64,000 nt of DNA from Tillus elongatus. Taxonomy: Eukaryota; Arthropoda; Insecta; Coleoptera; Cleridae. The notes below the pieces were generated by a model that saw only the letters and a program-made list of their open reading frames with translations, did no database searches and was not told where the DNA came from. Location of the stretch: positions 170,970,295 to 171,034,294 of the forward strand of contig OZ023264.1 in the NCBI GenBank assembly GCA_964006375.1, read 5' to 3'. Below, one piece after another: positions 40,652 through 53,572 of this stretch. How positions within the stretch are numbered: the first letter of the stretch is position 1; each line of letters starts with the position of its first letter. The position numbers were made by a program, and so were the translations under genes.

Positions 40652-41032
40652 CTATAGTACCGTAACGTAATTGGGCGTAAAGTGTTCTTTGAATCTAATT
40701 CCAATCGATCTTTTTGTTTGTCTGACGTACTTAAGATTACAGTCTTTACAACTTATTTCATAAATTTCCGACATTTTGGCCGTGCTATCCTTGTCCTTTG
40801 GGTTACCTAGCGAGTTTTTAAATGTATTTTTTGTTAAAAATGTTAGCTGCAAGTTGACTTTTTAAAAAATGCTATCTAGACCCCTCGTGATTCGAGGTTC
40901 AAATGGTAAGCAAGCAAAGTTTTTTTTGTATTTCTCTCTTCTAAACCTTGATTCCATCAACATTTTCTTTGTTTTGTGTTTGTTGATTAGTTTTTCCACT
41001 AGGCAAGCAGTGTATCCGTTATATTCGGCCAC

Positions 41033-41036
<4 letters not shown>
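40652..41036 (-). pseudogene. PLE fragment, post-RT linker and start of GIY-YIG domain
   Basis: The minus strand from about 41036 reads EYNGYTACLVEKLINKHKTK, a linker typical between RT and endonuclease. A stop and frame change near 40860 follow. Then at 40652-40852 comes IYEISCKDCNLKYVRQTKRS and GIRFKEH, a GIY-YIG domain in which YIG has become YVR. It lies head-to-head with the plus-strand PLE pieces and is a different PLE lineage (KDC and TKRS instead of THC and TSRN). Non-functional. Confidence 0.78.

Positions 41037-41109
<73 letters not shown>
41035..41109. repeat. (TA)n microsatellite
   Basis: TA tract of 75 bp flanked by GGCCACGTT on the left and, 48 bp beyond it, AACGTGGCC on the right: a short inverted pair around the array. 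Confidence 0.97.
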
Positions 41110-41113
<4 letters not shown>

Positions 41114-41176
41114 AATTCTTTGGTATATCTACTACAAAGAATTTAATTATATTAAGAACGTGGCCTTTTTTACCTA

Positions 41177-41660
41177 CAGTAAAAAAACGCATTAAACGAC
41201 TACATTTTTAATGACAAGTGCAAACTAGACTTTTCGAAGCTTTAGAAGTCAGAAAACACATACACTACAATAAGCACCGTGTTTTAAATGAGCAAGCTAA
41301 TTTAACAAATTTCTTGGATATTATTATTTCTAATTAAATAAATCAAACAAAATAAATCTAAATATTTTTTAAAAAAAGTTGTAATACGAAAATGAATTGA
41401 TGTATGTCGATATTTTCACTGTATCTGAGTCTGCTTTGTTACTGTTTAGTTATTTTGTTGTTGTAAGTGTTATTATAGTTATAGGTTAGTTCTTTCTTTA
41501 TGTTAAATATTGACATACGTCACGTAGACATTTTGAAGACCTAATCCGTCATCTGTGTTTCATTTTAAATTTCAAAGAATGGTTTGATTAAAACATCATA
41601 ACATAGCAACATATCTTTATTTGTAGTTGTCATTATTTCTTATCAAATCAATTTTTATTA
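41177..41660 (+). pseudogene. PLE 3' end, second copy
   Basis: Matches 39296-39790: the end of the endonuclease frame (FEALEVRKHIHYNKHRVLNE, then LDIIISN and stop at about 41335), followed by the shared 3'UTR. Upstream coding sequence is missing. It carries a small in-frame deletion relative to the first copy. Confidence 0.8.
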
Positions 41661-42830
41661 TGATTCTGTATACACGGTATAAATCTACTGCTGCTTGAGT
41701 ATCGTGATTTCCACGAAAATTACAACATACACATTTACGGTAGAAGGATCGACTCGACTCGACTGAGACTGGCTGAAACTGGACGAGAAACCGCAGTTAT
41801 ACACGCCGCACAGACGTTCTAGTTCGAAACAAATCGGAAGTACTCGCAAAGGCGCGAGAATGTTCGCTGTTGCGGACGTAATATGGGGAGGGTGGGGGTG
41901 GTGGTGATTGTGATTGAAAACTAGGTCGCAAATACTAAAATGTTAAGAAATGTTGATTTACGTTATTAAGTCTGTGAGCTCCAAGCTTAATCTACTCTTT
42001 GTCAATTATAGTTTATGAAAATATCGCCATCGATACCCAATCCTGGTGGTGGTGGTGGGGGTTGAGGTATTTATGACCTTGGAACAGTAATTCCATCAGC
42101 CACAGACTTTTACTATTTTATGTACAGAAATATATACCAATATCTTAATAATCTAGAAGACAGAATTATGTTTCCTATATACAAATATACAATATCTAAA
42201 CTTATTTATACATATAATAATTTTTGCTTTCTTTTTTCTATGCCCAATCCTACCCAACGAAATAACATTTACAGGTCACTGCTGTCCAAAGCAAATGCGA
42301 CAGAAACAAATTAAATATAAAATCCAAACGCTTTCTCACAAATATATAGGCATATCTGTTGTGCATTCATCTGCCAATGATGTGTAATATTAAACAAGTA
42401 CAATAATATATTGCCGCTCTTCCATTACCCAAGGCTTTTGAAATAATATACCGGATCTCTCTGCGTCTTCGTAACTGTAGCTGACATCCTCTCTAAGGAC
42501 ACTTAGAAGAGCAACAGGAGTTCCTAAACTTGAGAACAAGATACGACATTTGACTCACAGGAATACCAGATTTCAGGAAATGCCTATATACGAAAACGGA
42601 AACAGTTTCTACACTTTATACGTGTACATGGTAGGTATATGTTACAAAAATGTTTAGAAGCTACGTGAAACAGAAGCAGAGAGAGAAACAAATGCAAAGA
42701 AAATCTTCATGCTGTTTGCTCGGAATGTGTATCATGTGAATTCAGATCCTTGATCCAGTTAAATGTAGAAAGGAGCTGACTATGGCTATATTAGTGAATT
42801 TTCATTAGGAAAAAAAGAACCGATATCCAA

Positions 42831-42834
<4 letters not shown>
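41661..42834. other. Unassigned; GC-richer 41.73-41.90 kb
   Basis: The segment 41735-41890 is distinctly GC-richer (ACTCGACTCGACTGAGACTG, GCGAGAATGTTCGCTG) and is followed by G-rich runs. No domain or repeat partner is visible. Confidence 0.35.

Positions 42835-42911
<77 letters not shown>
42835..42911. repeat. (TA)n microsatellite
   Basis: TA tract preceded at 42789 by ATATTAGTGAATTTTCATTA, the left terminus of the (TA)n-bearing element. Confidence 0.97.
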
Positions 42912-42913
<2 letters not shown>

Positions 42914-42999
42914 GATATTTTAGTTGTTTATTTTTTTATTTGACTTGTTAAGTTATTTAAATATTTTAATATCAATGCCTGTTACTTTCAGGAAACTTA

Positions 43000-43003
<4 letters not shown>

Positions 43004-43053
<50 letters not shown>
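43004..43053. repeat. (TA)n microsatellite
   Basis: Pure TA tract of 50 bp. Confidence 0.95.
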
Positions 43054-43057
<4 letters not shown>

Positions 43058-43289
43058 AAATATTTAGCTTTAGTTATTGATTTATTTCTTATTATCGACT
43101 GCTATTGTAACTCATTCTCTGCAGGTAGATGTTATGTTTTGGGTTCCAATTGAAAATTCTTACCTTATATTCTACCCCAAACCAACGGCTTTCATATAAG
43201 AGTTCTTTATAGAACCTTCTGCACCAAAAACTATGTACCTTGTTAGTCAATATATTTAAATATACGATGTACATGGGATCAAACTCCTC

Positions 43290-43400
43290 CTGTTTTGGAG
43301 CCATTTTCAATAGGTAAAGAGAATATATTACCAAAACAGGAGCCGAAACGTCGAGTTTCAATAAATTCTGGGCGCGGTTCAACCCGAGAACCAAGTATGT
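43290..43400 (+). repeat. PLE-like terminal motif
   Basis: CTCCTGTTTTGGAGCC is followed at a distance of about 45 bp by CCAAAACAGGAGCCGAAACG, then TCGAGTTTCAATAAATTC and GGTTCAACCCGAGAACC. The GCCGAAACGTC string resembles the 3' half of PLE hammerheads, but the 5' core is absent. Confidence 0.35.
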
Positions 43401-43437
43401 CTCACAGTCTCACATCAAAGAATGCGTAAATATGTTC

Positions 43438-43610
<173 letters not shown>

Positions 43611-44584
43611 CACACCGATAACTCAAAAAAACATAGCATTTTTGAATAGAAAATGAAGAAATGTATCAAACCGAGGTATCACAAGCTGCTACTTCCTCTC
43701 TAAAAATTTAAGGGGTGCAACTGTCACTTGAAGGGGGCTGAGTGTACAGCTGAAGTTTTGACGTTTCATTTGTTTTTTAAAAGTGACGTGGATTTTTATA
43801 GATATGAACAACGACTGAAACACCGAATTTGTTCTATTTGGCTATTAGAGACTATATACATCGAACTTTGACTTTGTAGTCCCGCAAGACAAGAAGAACA
43901 TTCAAAAACTCAAAGGGAAGGAAAATTAGATCTATTACTTACTGTTGCTGCTTCAAAGAAGCAATATACTTTACCAATACAGCAGCCTTAACTGACTCCA
44001 TCCAGTATGACTAAATGTATGAGCTCGAACACGAGGAATTCTAAGAACACATCTCTTTAACTTACCTGAAAAAGAAAATAAAAATAACTTCAAAATTCAC
44101 TGTAAACAGAGCAAAATATACACAAGCATTTTTCATTTTATTTGTCGAAGTTTATAAGCACAAAGGTTTTCACTATTAAGTTTAAAAAAACATGGAAATG
44201 TCTTTATCAAACAGAACAATAAAACAAATATCTAACATATGCATTTATTATATTAATTTGTAAACACCATAACAGCAAAAGTGAAAAGTAACTATGTTAC
44301 TTGCTGAGAACCACATAGTACATGCTCTTTTATAGAACTGCCATGTGAAAAATATTGCTATTTAGCGCGTCTAACATTAGCGGAGAAGAAGCAACGTCAT
44401 CTTAAAATTGAAAATTGCGCAAAATCTTATATACAATACATTTCTGTTTATTAGCGAATTTTTATAAAGCAGATTTCACTATTAGGAAGGTAACACCTTT
44501 GGAATTTTCGAAAATTCTCTTTAAATACTTCTTAAAGAAGTCTGCATTTTAGTGAATTTTCGTAGAAAAAATTCACTTTCTTAC
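43611..44584. other. Unassigned; (TA)n-element module pieces
   Basis: 43611-43640 carries the CACACCGATAACTCAAAAAA module. 44450-44584 holds several AGTGAATTTTC/AAAATTCACT-like pieces next to the LINE B fragment. No gene. Confidence 0.4.
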
Positions 44585-45075
44585 TACTCGCTCTATTTGC
44601 GACCCCCTGTGTTAGTTTGGAGTCCAGGACCACCCCCAGATATTTGACCTCCCGCACCAAAGCTAAAGGTTTTCCAAACATCTCGGGCGCCCTCAACCCC
44701 TCCATATTTCTCTTTTTGGTGAATAGGATCATCTCCGTCTTCGCTGGGTTTACGAAGAGTCCCAGCTCACCACACCACCTTTCAATTATGCTACAGGCAG
44801 CTTGCTTGCACTCAAAGGCGACGCCGATAAATTTGCCGGTGACTAAGACCAGCCCATCATCAGCGTACGCCTGGGCGTAGAAGCCATTCTCGGAGAGCCG
44901 CTCCATGAGGCCGTCCATGACCAGACACCCTAGATGAGGCGAAAGGCAGCTGCCACGAGGACAGCCGCCCGTCACCCCAACGTCCAGCAGCGGGCCTCTC
45001 AAGGTCAGCGAGACTTTCTTATCCTCCAGCATGCTCGCCACCCATCGGAGTCTAGGTTCGTTGGCTAGTTCTAAG
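44585..45075 (-). pseudogene. LINE family B reverse transcriptase fragment
   Basis: Minus strand from about 45075: LELANEPRLRWVASMLEDKK, GVTGGCPRGSCLSPHL (the RT motif preceding the active site), AYADDGLVLV at about 44844-44876, NPAKTEMILFTKK, and VKYLGVVLDSKL. This is the middle of an RT palm in one open frame. It is the type that continues into the thumb and RNase H segment found separately at 31-32.4 kb. It ends abruptly at 44585 against AATTTTC/AAAATTC module sequence, so both ends are truncated. Confidence 0.85.
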
Positions 45076-46307
45076 AGTCAGGTTTTTTTCCTGGAAAATT
45101 TCAATGTCCCTCTCGAAAATGCTATAGACTCAAATTCACTCCTACGAGTGTCTACTTATATGTCACCTACAGATACAATTTACCAAAATTCAGTTTCCTT
45201 CTATAATTGTAACCCAAGTTTTTCTGGAATTAATTTTCAGAGAATTTGAAAAATGTGCGAAATTTATTCCTCGATTGAAAAAGATATTGCTATGGGGTAG
45301 TGTGCGCGCGCGCATGCGTTCAAAGAAGGGGGTGGAATTGGAAGGTTAATTATAACCCACACAATTTAACAAATTAGTTTAGTGTTGGTAAACAAAGTAC
45401 CTTGTGTATGTATCTCTTATGAAAATCCGCTATTATAACGTATTTGCATATCCCTTATATCCACAAAACAAATCAAAACGAATCCACATCATATTAGATG
45501 CCATTTTAGGCCTTCAGTCTGGGTTAGCCCCATAAATTGTGAATTGCTGATATCACCAAAAGACAACGCATTCACTTATGCGAAGAGAGAATGTAATTTC
45601 CAGGCTGTAATAATATTAGTATTCGGAGATAGAAAACGATCGAATCGGGGCAAACAAAAGCTTAATGCTCATAAGAGAGAGAGAGAGAAATGAAGAACGC
45701 AACGACACAATATAATAATAGCAGATGGCCCAAGGTTTAAACGTTTTATATGTGCTTATGGGCAGCCGCGGGAAGTTGTAATATGTGTTATCAGTAACCG
45801 TTTTGTCAAGTCGCTTTTGTGCCTTCCAAGTCGGTCTACGGGGATATCCTGCAGGATAATAGAAGATTCCTGAAAGTGAATTGGACCTTCCAAAGGACGA
45901 GCACTCTCGCGCACCCTCACAAACATACACTCACACAAATACACTTAGATATTACATTAGGATATTGCTGGATATTACAAATTATTCAGATCCCAATATG
46001 AGAATGTGACACCTTTTGTGCATAGTAGCTAATCCTTGTTGATAAACCACCTGGCTTGTGTAGTAAGACTGGACAACGGTAGAATCTAAAACTAAAAGAA
46101 TAATATTACTTTACATAGCAAGAAAGTGAAGTAAGCAACGCAGAAATTACAAGGGTCTATCAATATACCTACGTGCTTGGTGTTTCTCGATAAAAGGGTA
46201 AAAATAGATTTTAAAATTTGAGCTCAAATTCACTTTAAAAGTACCACTCAAGTACTGAGATGTTTAAAAATTAACAGAGGATTCTTTTTAACACTGATAT
46301 TTAGCTA
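45076..46307. other. Unassigned; Z-DNA-like run and decayed MITE end
   Basis: An alternating GTGCGCGCGCGCATGCG run lies at 45302-45318. A decayed MITE terminus (AAAATCCGCTATTATAACG) is near 45422. A short (GA)n is near 45676. No gene. Confidence 0.4.
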
Positions 46308-47990
46308 CAGGCTTAGAATATTGTATATTTGAGTGGAGGGTGCTGTCGTCCGGTAACTGTGAACTGGGTTGAATGTGCTAGAGAGGAGGTCATTGATGTG
46401 GAGAAGAAACAAAGTAGGGGCTAAATCTGAACCTTGATGGACTCCTGCATTAATAGGATACAGTTTAGAACAATGGCCATCCACGACAACAGAAATGCTC
46501 CGGTTGGAAAGAAAATCTGTTGTCCAGGTACAGAGTTTTGGTGGTAGGCCAAAGGCCGGAAGTTTATTGAGCAGCGCTGCATGCCAGACCTGGTCGAATG
46601 ATTTGGCTATGTCTGGAGCGACAATCTGGGATTCACCGTGTAGTTCCATAGACTTGTTCCAAGAATGGGTGACAAAGGAAAGGAGGTCGGCAGTTGATCT
46701 GCGCTGACGGAATCCATACTGCATGTCGTGGATTAGACTGTGTTTTTCTAGAAATTTTAGTAATTGGATGTTTATATGCTTTACGGTTTTCTTGGGATTG
46801 TGTAGAAGCGTTTTGTGAGCTTTGAACTTTTCAAGTTTGGCCTTGTCACAGGATTTAGAGAACCAGGGCTTTTGAGTGGCTGAAGAGGTTTTCTGTGTAC
46901 GTGGAATAAATAATTCCATGCCAACTTGGATAATTTCGACGACGTTTTGTGAGATATCAGAGAGGTCAGGATGAGAGAAGCAGACAGACGCCCATGGAAA
47001 TGAGGAAAAGTAATTCCGCATTTCCTCCCAGTTCGCGGAGTTGTAGTGCCAAACGATACGTGGGTGTGACGACTGTGTGACCTCGGGTTGCATTGCGCAG
47101 TAAGCAGTGAACATACCGTGGCCTGAGCGACCAACGGGTGCGGTGACTGATGTCTTATAGCATTTAGGTTCTGTAGTAAGAAGGAGATCCAAGGGATTAG
47201 AAGTGTGTGTGGATGCCAGGAAAGTAAGTAGGTTGCTGAACCATATTGGCTAAAGAATTGCTGACTGCAAATGCCTCCGCCGCTCTCCCTTGTGAAGTGG
47301 TTTTTGAAGATCTTAGCCATTCCTTATTATGGACATTGAAGTCACCAAGAATAGTGACCTCGGAGGAAGGATATTCAGAAATTAGATGATTGGTTTTTTC
47401 AGAAAAGTCGAAGAGCTGGACAAAGTTGTTGTCAGAAGGTGACCGGTAAATGCAACAGATAAATTTAGTTGTAGCCCTGAGAGAGAGAGAGAGAGTTTCA
47501 TCCAACGTGTGTATTTCCTTCCAGCTACTAAATTGGGGAGTCTGGTGCAGGGTAGATTGCTACGGACGTATGCGCACACGCCTCCATGCAATCTAAAGGA
47601 AGTGAGGAGCTACCCCGGGAAATTAAGGTGATTAGTGGCTGTTTTAGCACTGATTTGGGTTTGCGGTGAGAAAGAGGAGTCGGGGCCTATTATCCTGAAG
47701 AAAATGGTGGACGGAAGTCAAGTTAGAATTTAGGCCACATGTATTCAAGAAGGATATGTTAAATCTTGATGCCAGCGCCCCTGCACATCCCTCTCCCGGA
47801 GATCCGAATGGAGGGGTATTTTATCTCCAAAATCTTTTGTACAAGGAGCAGCCATCCTAATTTTTGTTTATAAGGGAAACCGACTCATACACTAGAACCG
47901 GAAACTTCCGTTGGGACTTCACTGGCTCCTTGATGTAAGGGGTGGTACCTCCTCGGGCGTGAAAAAATCCTTTACTATCACGTAAAGAAA
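46308..47990 (-). pseudogene. LINE family A copy 2: APE endonuclease fused to partial RT by deletion
   Basis: The only family A copy that retains the endonuclease. Minus strand in order: the start of the APE domain near 47760 (NISFLNTCGLNSNLTS); CIYRSPSDNN and ILGDFNVHNKEWL at about 47330-47440; the end of the domain with PVGRSGHGMF at about 47100-47130; a linker ending LLHNPKKTVKHINIQLL. This joins directly to mid-RT (KHSLIHDMQYGFRQRRSTAD), so the RT N-terminus is deleted. DQVWHAALLNKLPAFGLPP follows. At the active site a 2-bp loss turns YADDS into an out-of-frame YRTTA. The copy stops at 46308 without the RT C-terminus or poly(A). The frame changes near 47200 and 47500. Confidence 0.83.
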
Positions 47991-49089
47991 AAGTCCGCTA
48001 CCACCTGCCTCTTTCTTTGTAAAAGGGTTGTTGAATTTCTTTGGGATCAAATTAGTTCTTTTTTGGTGTAGAATAATTAATCATTATTATTTTTTGCCAG
48101 TAAGTGATAATACAAAAAGTAAACCCCCATATTTAAATTTTTTATTAACAATGTAAGAAATAGCACGTGATAAATTGCGATATATAATTACTTGGTTCTT
48201 TTGGCTTGTTAAAAGGTGTAGGATGTATTTCACATTATTTGTATAGATGATACCTGCTGGTTCTCTATTAAATTTTAAACCACTGAATACATAAAAATCC
48301 AAGCAGCACATTTTAAAGAGTTCTTTATAATGTACCCCTATACACGTGTAGATGAATAAAAAAACCAGAGTCCAAACAATGCGAACACCTTGGCATTTGC
48401 GCGAGCACACGGATTTGAATAGTATTCAAGCTTTTGATGCAGACTCAAGCATTTAACACTCTGGTCTTTTTGTATTGTTTTAAAATATGGTTGAGCTGCC
48501 AAAGTACGTAGTTGTGCTTTTGTTTGATTGTATTCTATGCTGTATTTGTCCTTTCATACGTCTCACAGTACGAGCACTGAGCAACAATGTGAGATTATTG
48601 GCTTTTGTTGAAACCACCAATCGAGCTTCTGAATTAGGAATGGAAAGTGGGTCGGTCTCTTCAATCGAATATTTACGTAATTCTATAAAGGAAAATTTAT
48701 AGCATTTAAATGTTTGAAGCAGGGTTTCCTTTTTTAAGATTCCATAAAGCGACACAAATGGGACAATAGAATTGCGTATTTTGAGCAGCTTTTCCGGATG
48801 TAACGTAGAAAAAAATCAACTAAAAATTAATTTAATTTTCTTTCTTTGTATAAATCAGCAGATGTTACAATATACAGCCACTAATACCGTAGTTGAATTT
48901 TAAAATCGTAAAAAGGGATTTCACGATAACAGAGATCGCTTTAATGAAGAACAAATTCTCCTCAAATCCGAAATTCATGCATCTGCTAAATGTTTTTTAA
49001 ATGATGCTCACTGGATCCGTCTGTATTTATAGATGATGACACGATATAACAAAAAATATATTATTTTATGCTTCCAACGAACAAGAGCA
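47991..49089. other. Unassigned AT-rich DNA
   Basis: Two modest open frames on the minus strand (48087-48410; 48480-48755) have no recognisable domain. I do not support them as genes. Confidence 0.35.
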
Positions 49090-50210
49090 AACCTATCATA
49101 TGCTGCTGCTTAATAATATTCCGGCCTATGGCCTTCCACCAGAACTCTGTACCTGGACATCAAATTTCCTCTCCAACCGGAGCATTTCTGTTGTCGTAAA
49201 TGGCCATTCCTCTAAACTGTATCCAATTAATACAGCAGCAGTTCCTCAAGGTTCAGCGCTTAGCCCTTACTTTCTTTCTTCTCCACATTAATGACCCTCT
49301 CTCTAGCACATCCAACCCAGTTCACAGTTACGCGGACGACAGCACCATCCACTCAAATATACAATATTTTAAGCCTGTCTCTTTAGCCCAATTAGATGCA
49401 GACTGATGAAGGGTTCGGTCTCTGTGGATCTGCAAAAAATATTAGACTGGAGAAGTAGAAATCTTGTACAATTCAACTCCACCAAATCTCAGTCTTGCTT
49501 TCTATCTCATAAGAGATACACCAGCCCTAGACCCATAACAACGAACAACCAAGTTATTCAAAGTAATGAGTCCTTTTGACTTGTTGGCATTTCTGTGGTT
49601 CGAAATCTTAATTGGCACCAACATGTCACATCAATTGCAGAAGCGGCTGCTAAGAAATTAGGTTTCCTTTTCACCAGCTAATCTCTATACCTTATATACT
49701 TCACAAATAAGGCCAAACCTCGAATACTGCTCCCACATCTGGGGTGCCGCTTCCGCTTCTATACTCGCTATCCTGGACTCCATTCAGAAGAGAGCTATAC
49801 GTCTCATCGGTGACCCTACCCTTACCCAAAGGCTGCCATCCCTTGCCCACCGGCGTGCCGTTGGTGACATATCTCTTTTTTATAGATATCTGCACGGGCA
49901 CTGCTCAGAGGAGCTTCCTTCCATAGTTCCTCCACCTGCTGCCCCCAACAGAGCTACCAGCGGAACAGAGCGAATGCACCTTTCTACTGTCAAGGTCACC
50001 AAACATAGAATATCTTGTTATGCCCGCCCTTTTCTCGCGAGTTTTCCAAGTTGTGGAATTCCTTGCCGGCGCATGTTTTTCCTTCTCCGAACCTGCAAAG
50101 ATTCAAGTCCAGAATTAACAAGTTGCCTCTTTTCTCCTTGTCGACACCTACGGTACGATAGTATTTAGGCTGTAAGCTCTCGTGGTGTGTTGTTGAAATT
50201 AAAAAAAAAG
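49090..50210 (+). pseudogene. LINE family A copy 3, 5'-truncated
   Basis: Plus strand: PAYGLPPELCTWTSNFLSNR at about 49122; the GVPQGS-type motif decayed; the catalytic YADDS intact at 49329-49343, followed by TIHSNIQY. The C-terminal region with VTKHRISCYARPF and ELTSCLFSPCRHLRYDSI ends near 50165. The 3'UTR ends GTGTGTTGTTGAAATT plus A9 at 50210. Several frameshifts, and a deletion of a few codons near 49400, break the frame. Confidence 0.85.
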
Positions 50211-50256
50211 TTAAAATAGAACCTGCAGAAATTAGTACACTACTGCAAATTTTTCA

Positions 50257-50299
50257 GATCTGACGATCGTTTCGCTAACGAATTCAGCGCCTTTAGAGG
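50257..50299 (-). repeat. PLE hammerhead-like remnant
   Basis: On the minus strand: CCT, decayed core CTAAAGG, stem II CGCT...AGCG, GAAA, palindromic ACGATCGT, GTC, AGA. It is the same family as 27.84 and 40.07 kb, with two or more core changes. Confidence 0.5.
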
Positions 50300-50459
50300 G
50301 ATGAATAAACTGAGCAAATAAAAACTGAAAATAGTATTTGTATATCAGTCGGCAATCTAACGCGAACAGCGTCTTCTACAAATTGAATTTTATGTACAGA
50401 GATTCTTTAATAAATAATGCGGTTTGTCTGCATATCTTCGTTGAGTATAATGTCTGCAG

Positions 50460-51919
<1,460 letters not shown>

Positions 51920-53572
51920 CAGGGTGGCGCATTGAAAACGTAACAGACCGATTTGCGCCCAGAGAATTTTTTTTAAGAAACGCTGAAACACGTCAATTTT
52001 AATATTGAGGGAGACATGTTTTGACATCAAATTCAACTTTGTCACATCAACCCCTTAAGGGTGGCGATAACCCTTATATTTAAAATGTGGAACATGGGTC
52101 GAGTATTACATCATTTGAAAGCTATTTCTTTTCTTAATTCAGCACAATAATTTTTTTCCAAGTTTTATCAACTCGTTTAAAAATTATTCACAGTTGGAGT
52201 TGCAAGAACGTATTTCATTCATTGTGATAAGAAATGCACTAATTAGTCATTTAAAAAAAAAATAAAAAACAAAACCAAACGATCAAAAATGTTTATTAAG
52301 TTAAGTAAGTGTTCAAATTGTTGACCACCAGCTTCCATACAAAAATACAAATTTCGTTCAAAACGAGCTCTGACATTCTGGAACACTTGTGGAGTTATTA
52401 GACGGCATTCTTCAACAATGCGTTGTCGTAATTCTTCCAGAGACTCCGGTTCTGATGCGTAAATTCTACTCTTTAAATGGCCCCATAGAAAGAAGTCTAA
52501 AGGAGTTAAATCCGGTGATCTAGGGGGCCACTCAATAGCACCTCTACTCCCAATCCATTGTTCTGGAAATTCTCTGTTCAAAAACTCACTAACACGTTGT
52601 AAAAAATGCGGAAGAGCCCCATCTTGTTGAAACACTTATTGATTTTCTTGATAGCGATCATCATTTTCAACAATGTCAATTAGTAGAGGGTAAACGATAT
52701 CTTCTAGTAACTCCAAATACGTTTCGCCACGCAAATTGCCACAAGAAAAATTGGTCCGATTAAACGGTCTCCAAAAATGCCGGTCCACACATTCAACTTC
52801 TGTGGAGTTTGAGTGTGGACTTCATGAAAATTTCTTGGATTATTTTCTGCCCAATAACGACAATTATGACGATTGACTGTAGAAATTAATAACAACGTAC
52901 ACTCGTCTGAAAAAAGATATTGAACAGAAAGTTCCAGTTATCAGCTATTCGTGCAGTCATAACTTCACGAAACTCCAGCCGCCGATCAAAATCATCCTCA
53001 TTCAGTTGTACAAGATGAATTTTATACGGGTGAAATTTATGATGCTTCAATATTCGCTGAATAGTTCTTCTTTTAATGTTTGAAACAGTGGCCAATTTTC
53101 TCGTGCTCAAAGTTGGGTCTGCAGCAATTTGTCCTAAAACTTCAATCTGTAGTCTCATTTCTAACCGGAAATTTACGTTCAGGATCCCGTTTTGTTGGTT
53201 ACTGAACCACTTTGTCGAAACTTTACAACTAACTCCAAAATGTATTTTCTGTAAACATGTTCGGATGTCGTTCATTAAACAATGGTACGGTTGGCAGAGT
53301 CATCGTTTTTTTAAAAAAGAGTAATTATTTCAATTTTTAAACGAGCTGATAAAACTTCCAAAAAATATAGTGTGCTGAATTCAGAAAAAAAAAAGGGCAA
53401 ATGATGTAATACTCGACCCATGTTTCCTATTTAAAATATAAGGGTTGTTATTATCACCCTTCAGGGGTTGAACTGGCAATGTTGAGTTTTATGTCAAAAC
53501 ATGTCCCCCTCAATATTAAAATTGGCGTGTTTCAGCGTTTGTTAAAAAAAAATTCTCTGGACGCAAATCGCA
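51920..53572 (-). mobile_element. DD41D Tc1/mariner-type transposon with ~230-bp TIRs
   Basis: The left end CAGGGTGGCGCATTGAAAAC follows TA at 51918-51919. Inverted repeats of about 230 bp pair 51947-52185 with 53340-53570 (GATTTGCGCCCAGAG, GGGGGACATGTTTTGACAT, GGGTCGAGTATTACATCATT). The outermost ~27 bp at the right end is missing. The element is therefore end-damaged as well as coding-defective. A closely related copy starts at 62666. Confidence 0.88.
52243..53280 (-). pseudogene. DD41D transposase, frameshifted
   Basis: Minus strand, N to C: a first helix-turn-helix region, its extreme N-terminus disrupted; a second at IKRRTIQRILKHHKFHPYKI; the first catalytic Asp in the SDEC region at about 52895-52905 across a frame change; NRHNCRYWAENNPRNFHE; then NVWTGIFGDRLIGP. 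Another frame change leads to FQQDGALPHFLQRV (second Asp) and PPRSPDLTPLDFFLWGHLKS (third Asp). There are 41 residues between the second and third Asp. That spacing is known from rosa-type Tc1/mariner elements. The frame ends MEAGGQQFEHLL and a short tail. It needs at least three frame corrections, so it is dead. Confidence 0.85.

Noticed and set aside
41735..41890. Heat-shock-element promoter (GAGAATGTTCG)
   Set aside because: A single nGAAnnTTCn match in 150 bp with no TATA or gene downstream is too weak.
43290..43400. Complete hammerhead near GCCGAAACGTC
   Set aside because: The CTGANGA half and a stem II partner are missing.
48087..48755. Two frames of 107 and 91 codons on the minus strand
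   Set aside because: No motif, no repeat partner and competing frames on the other strand.
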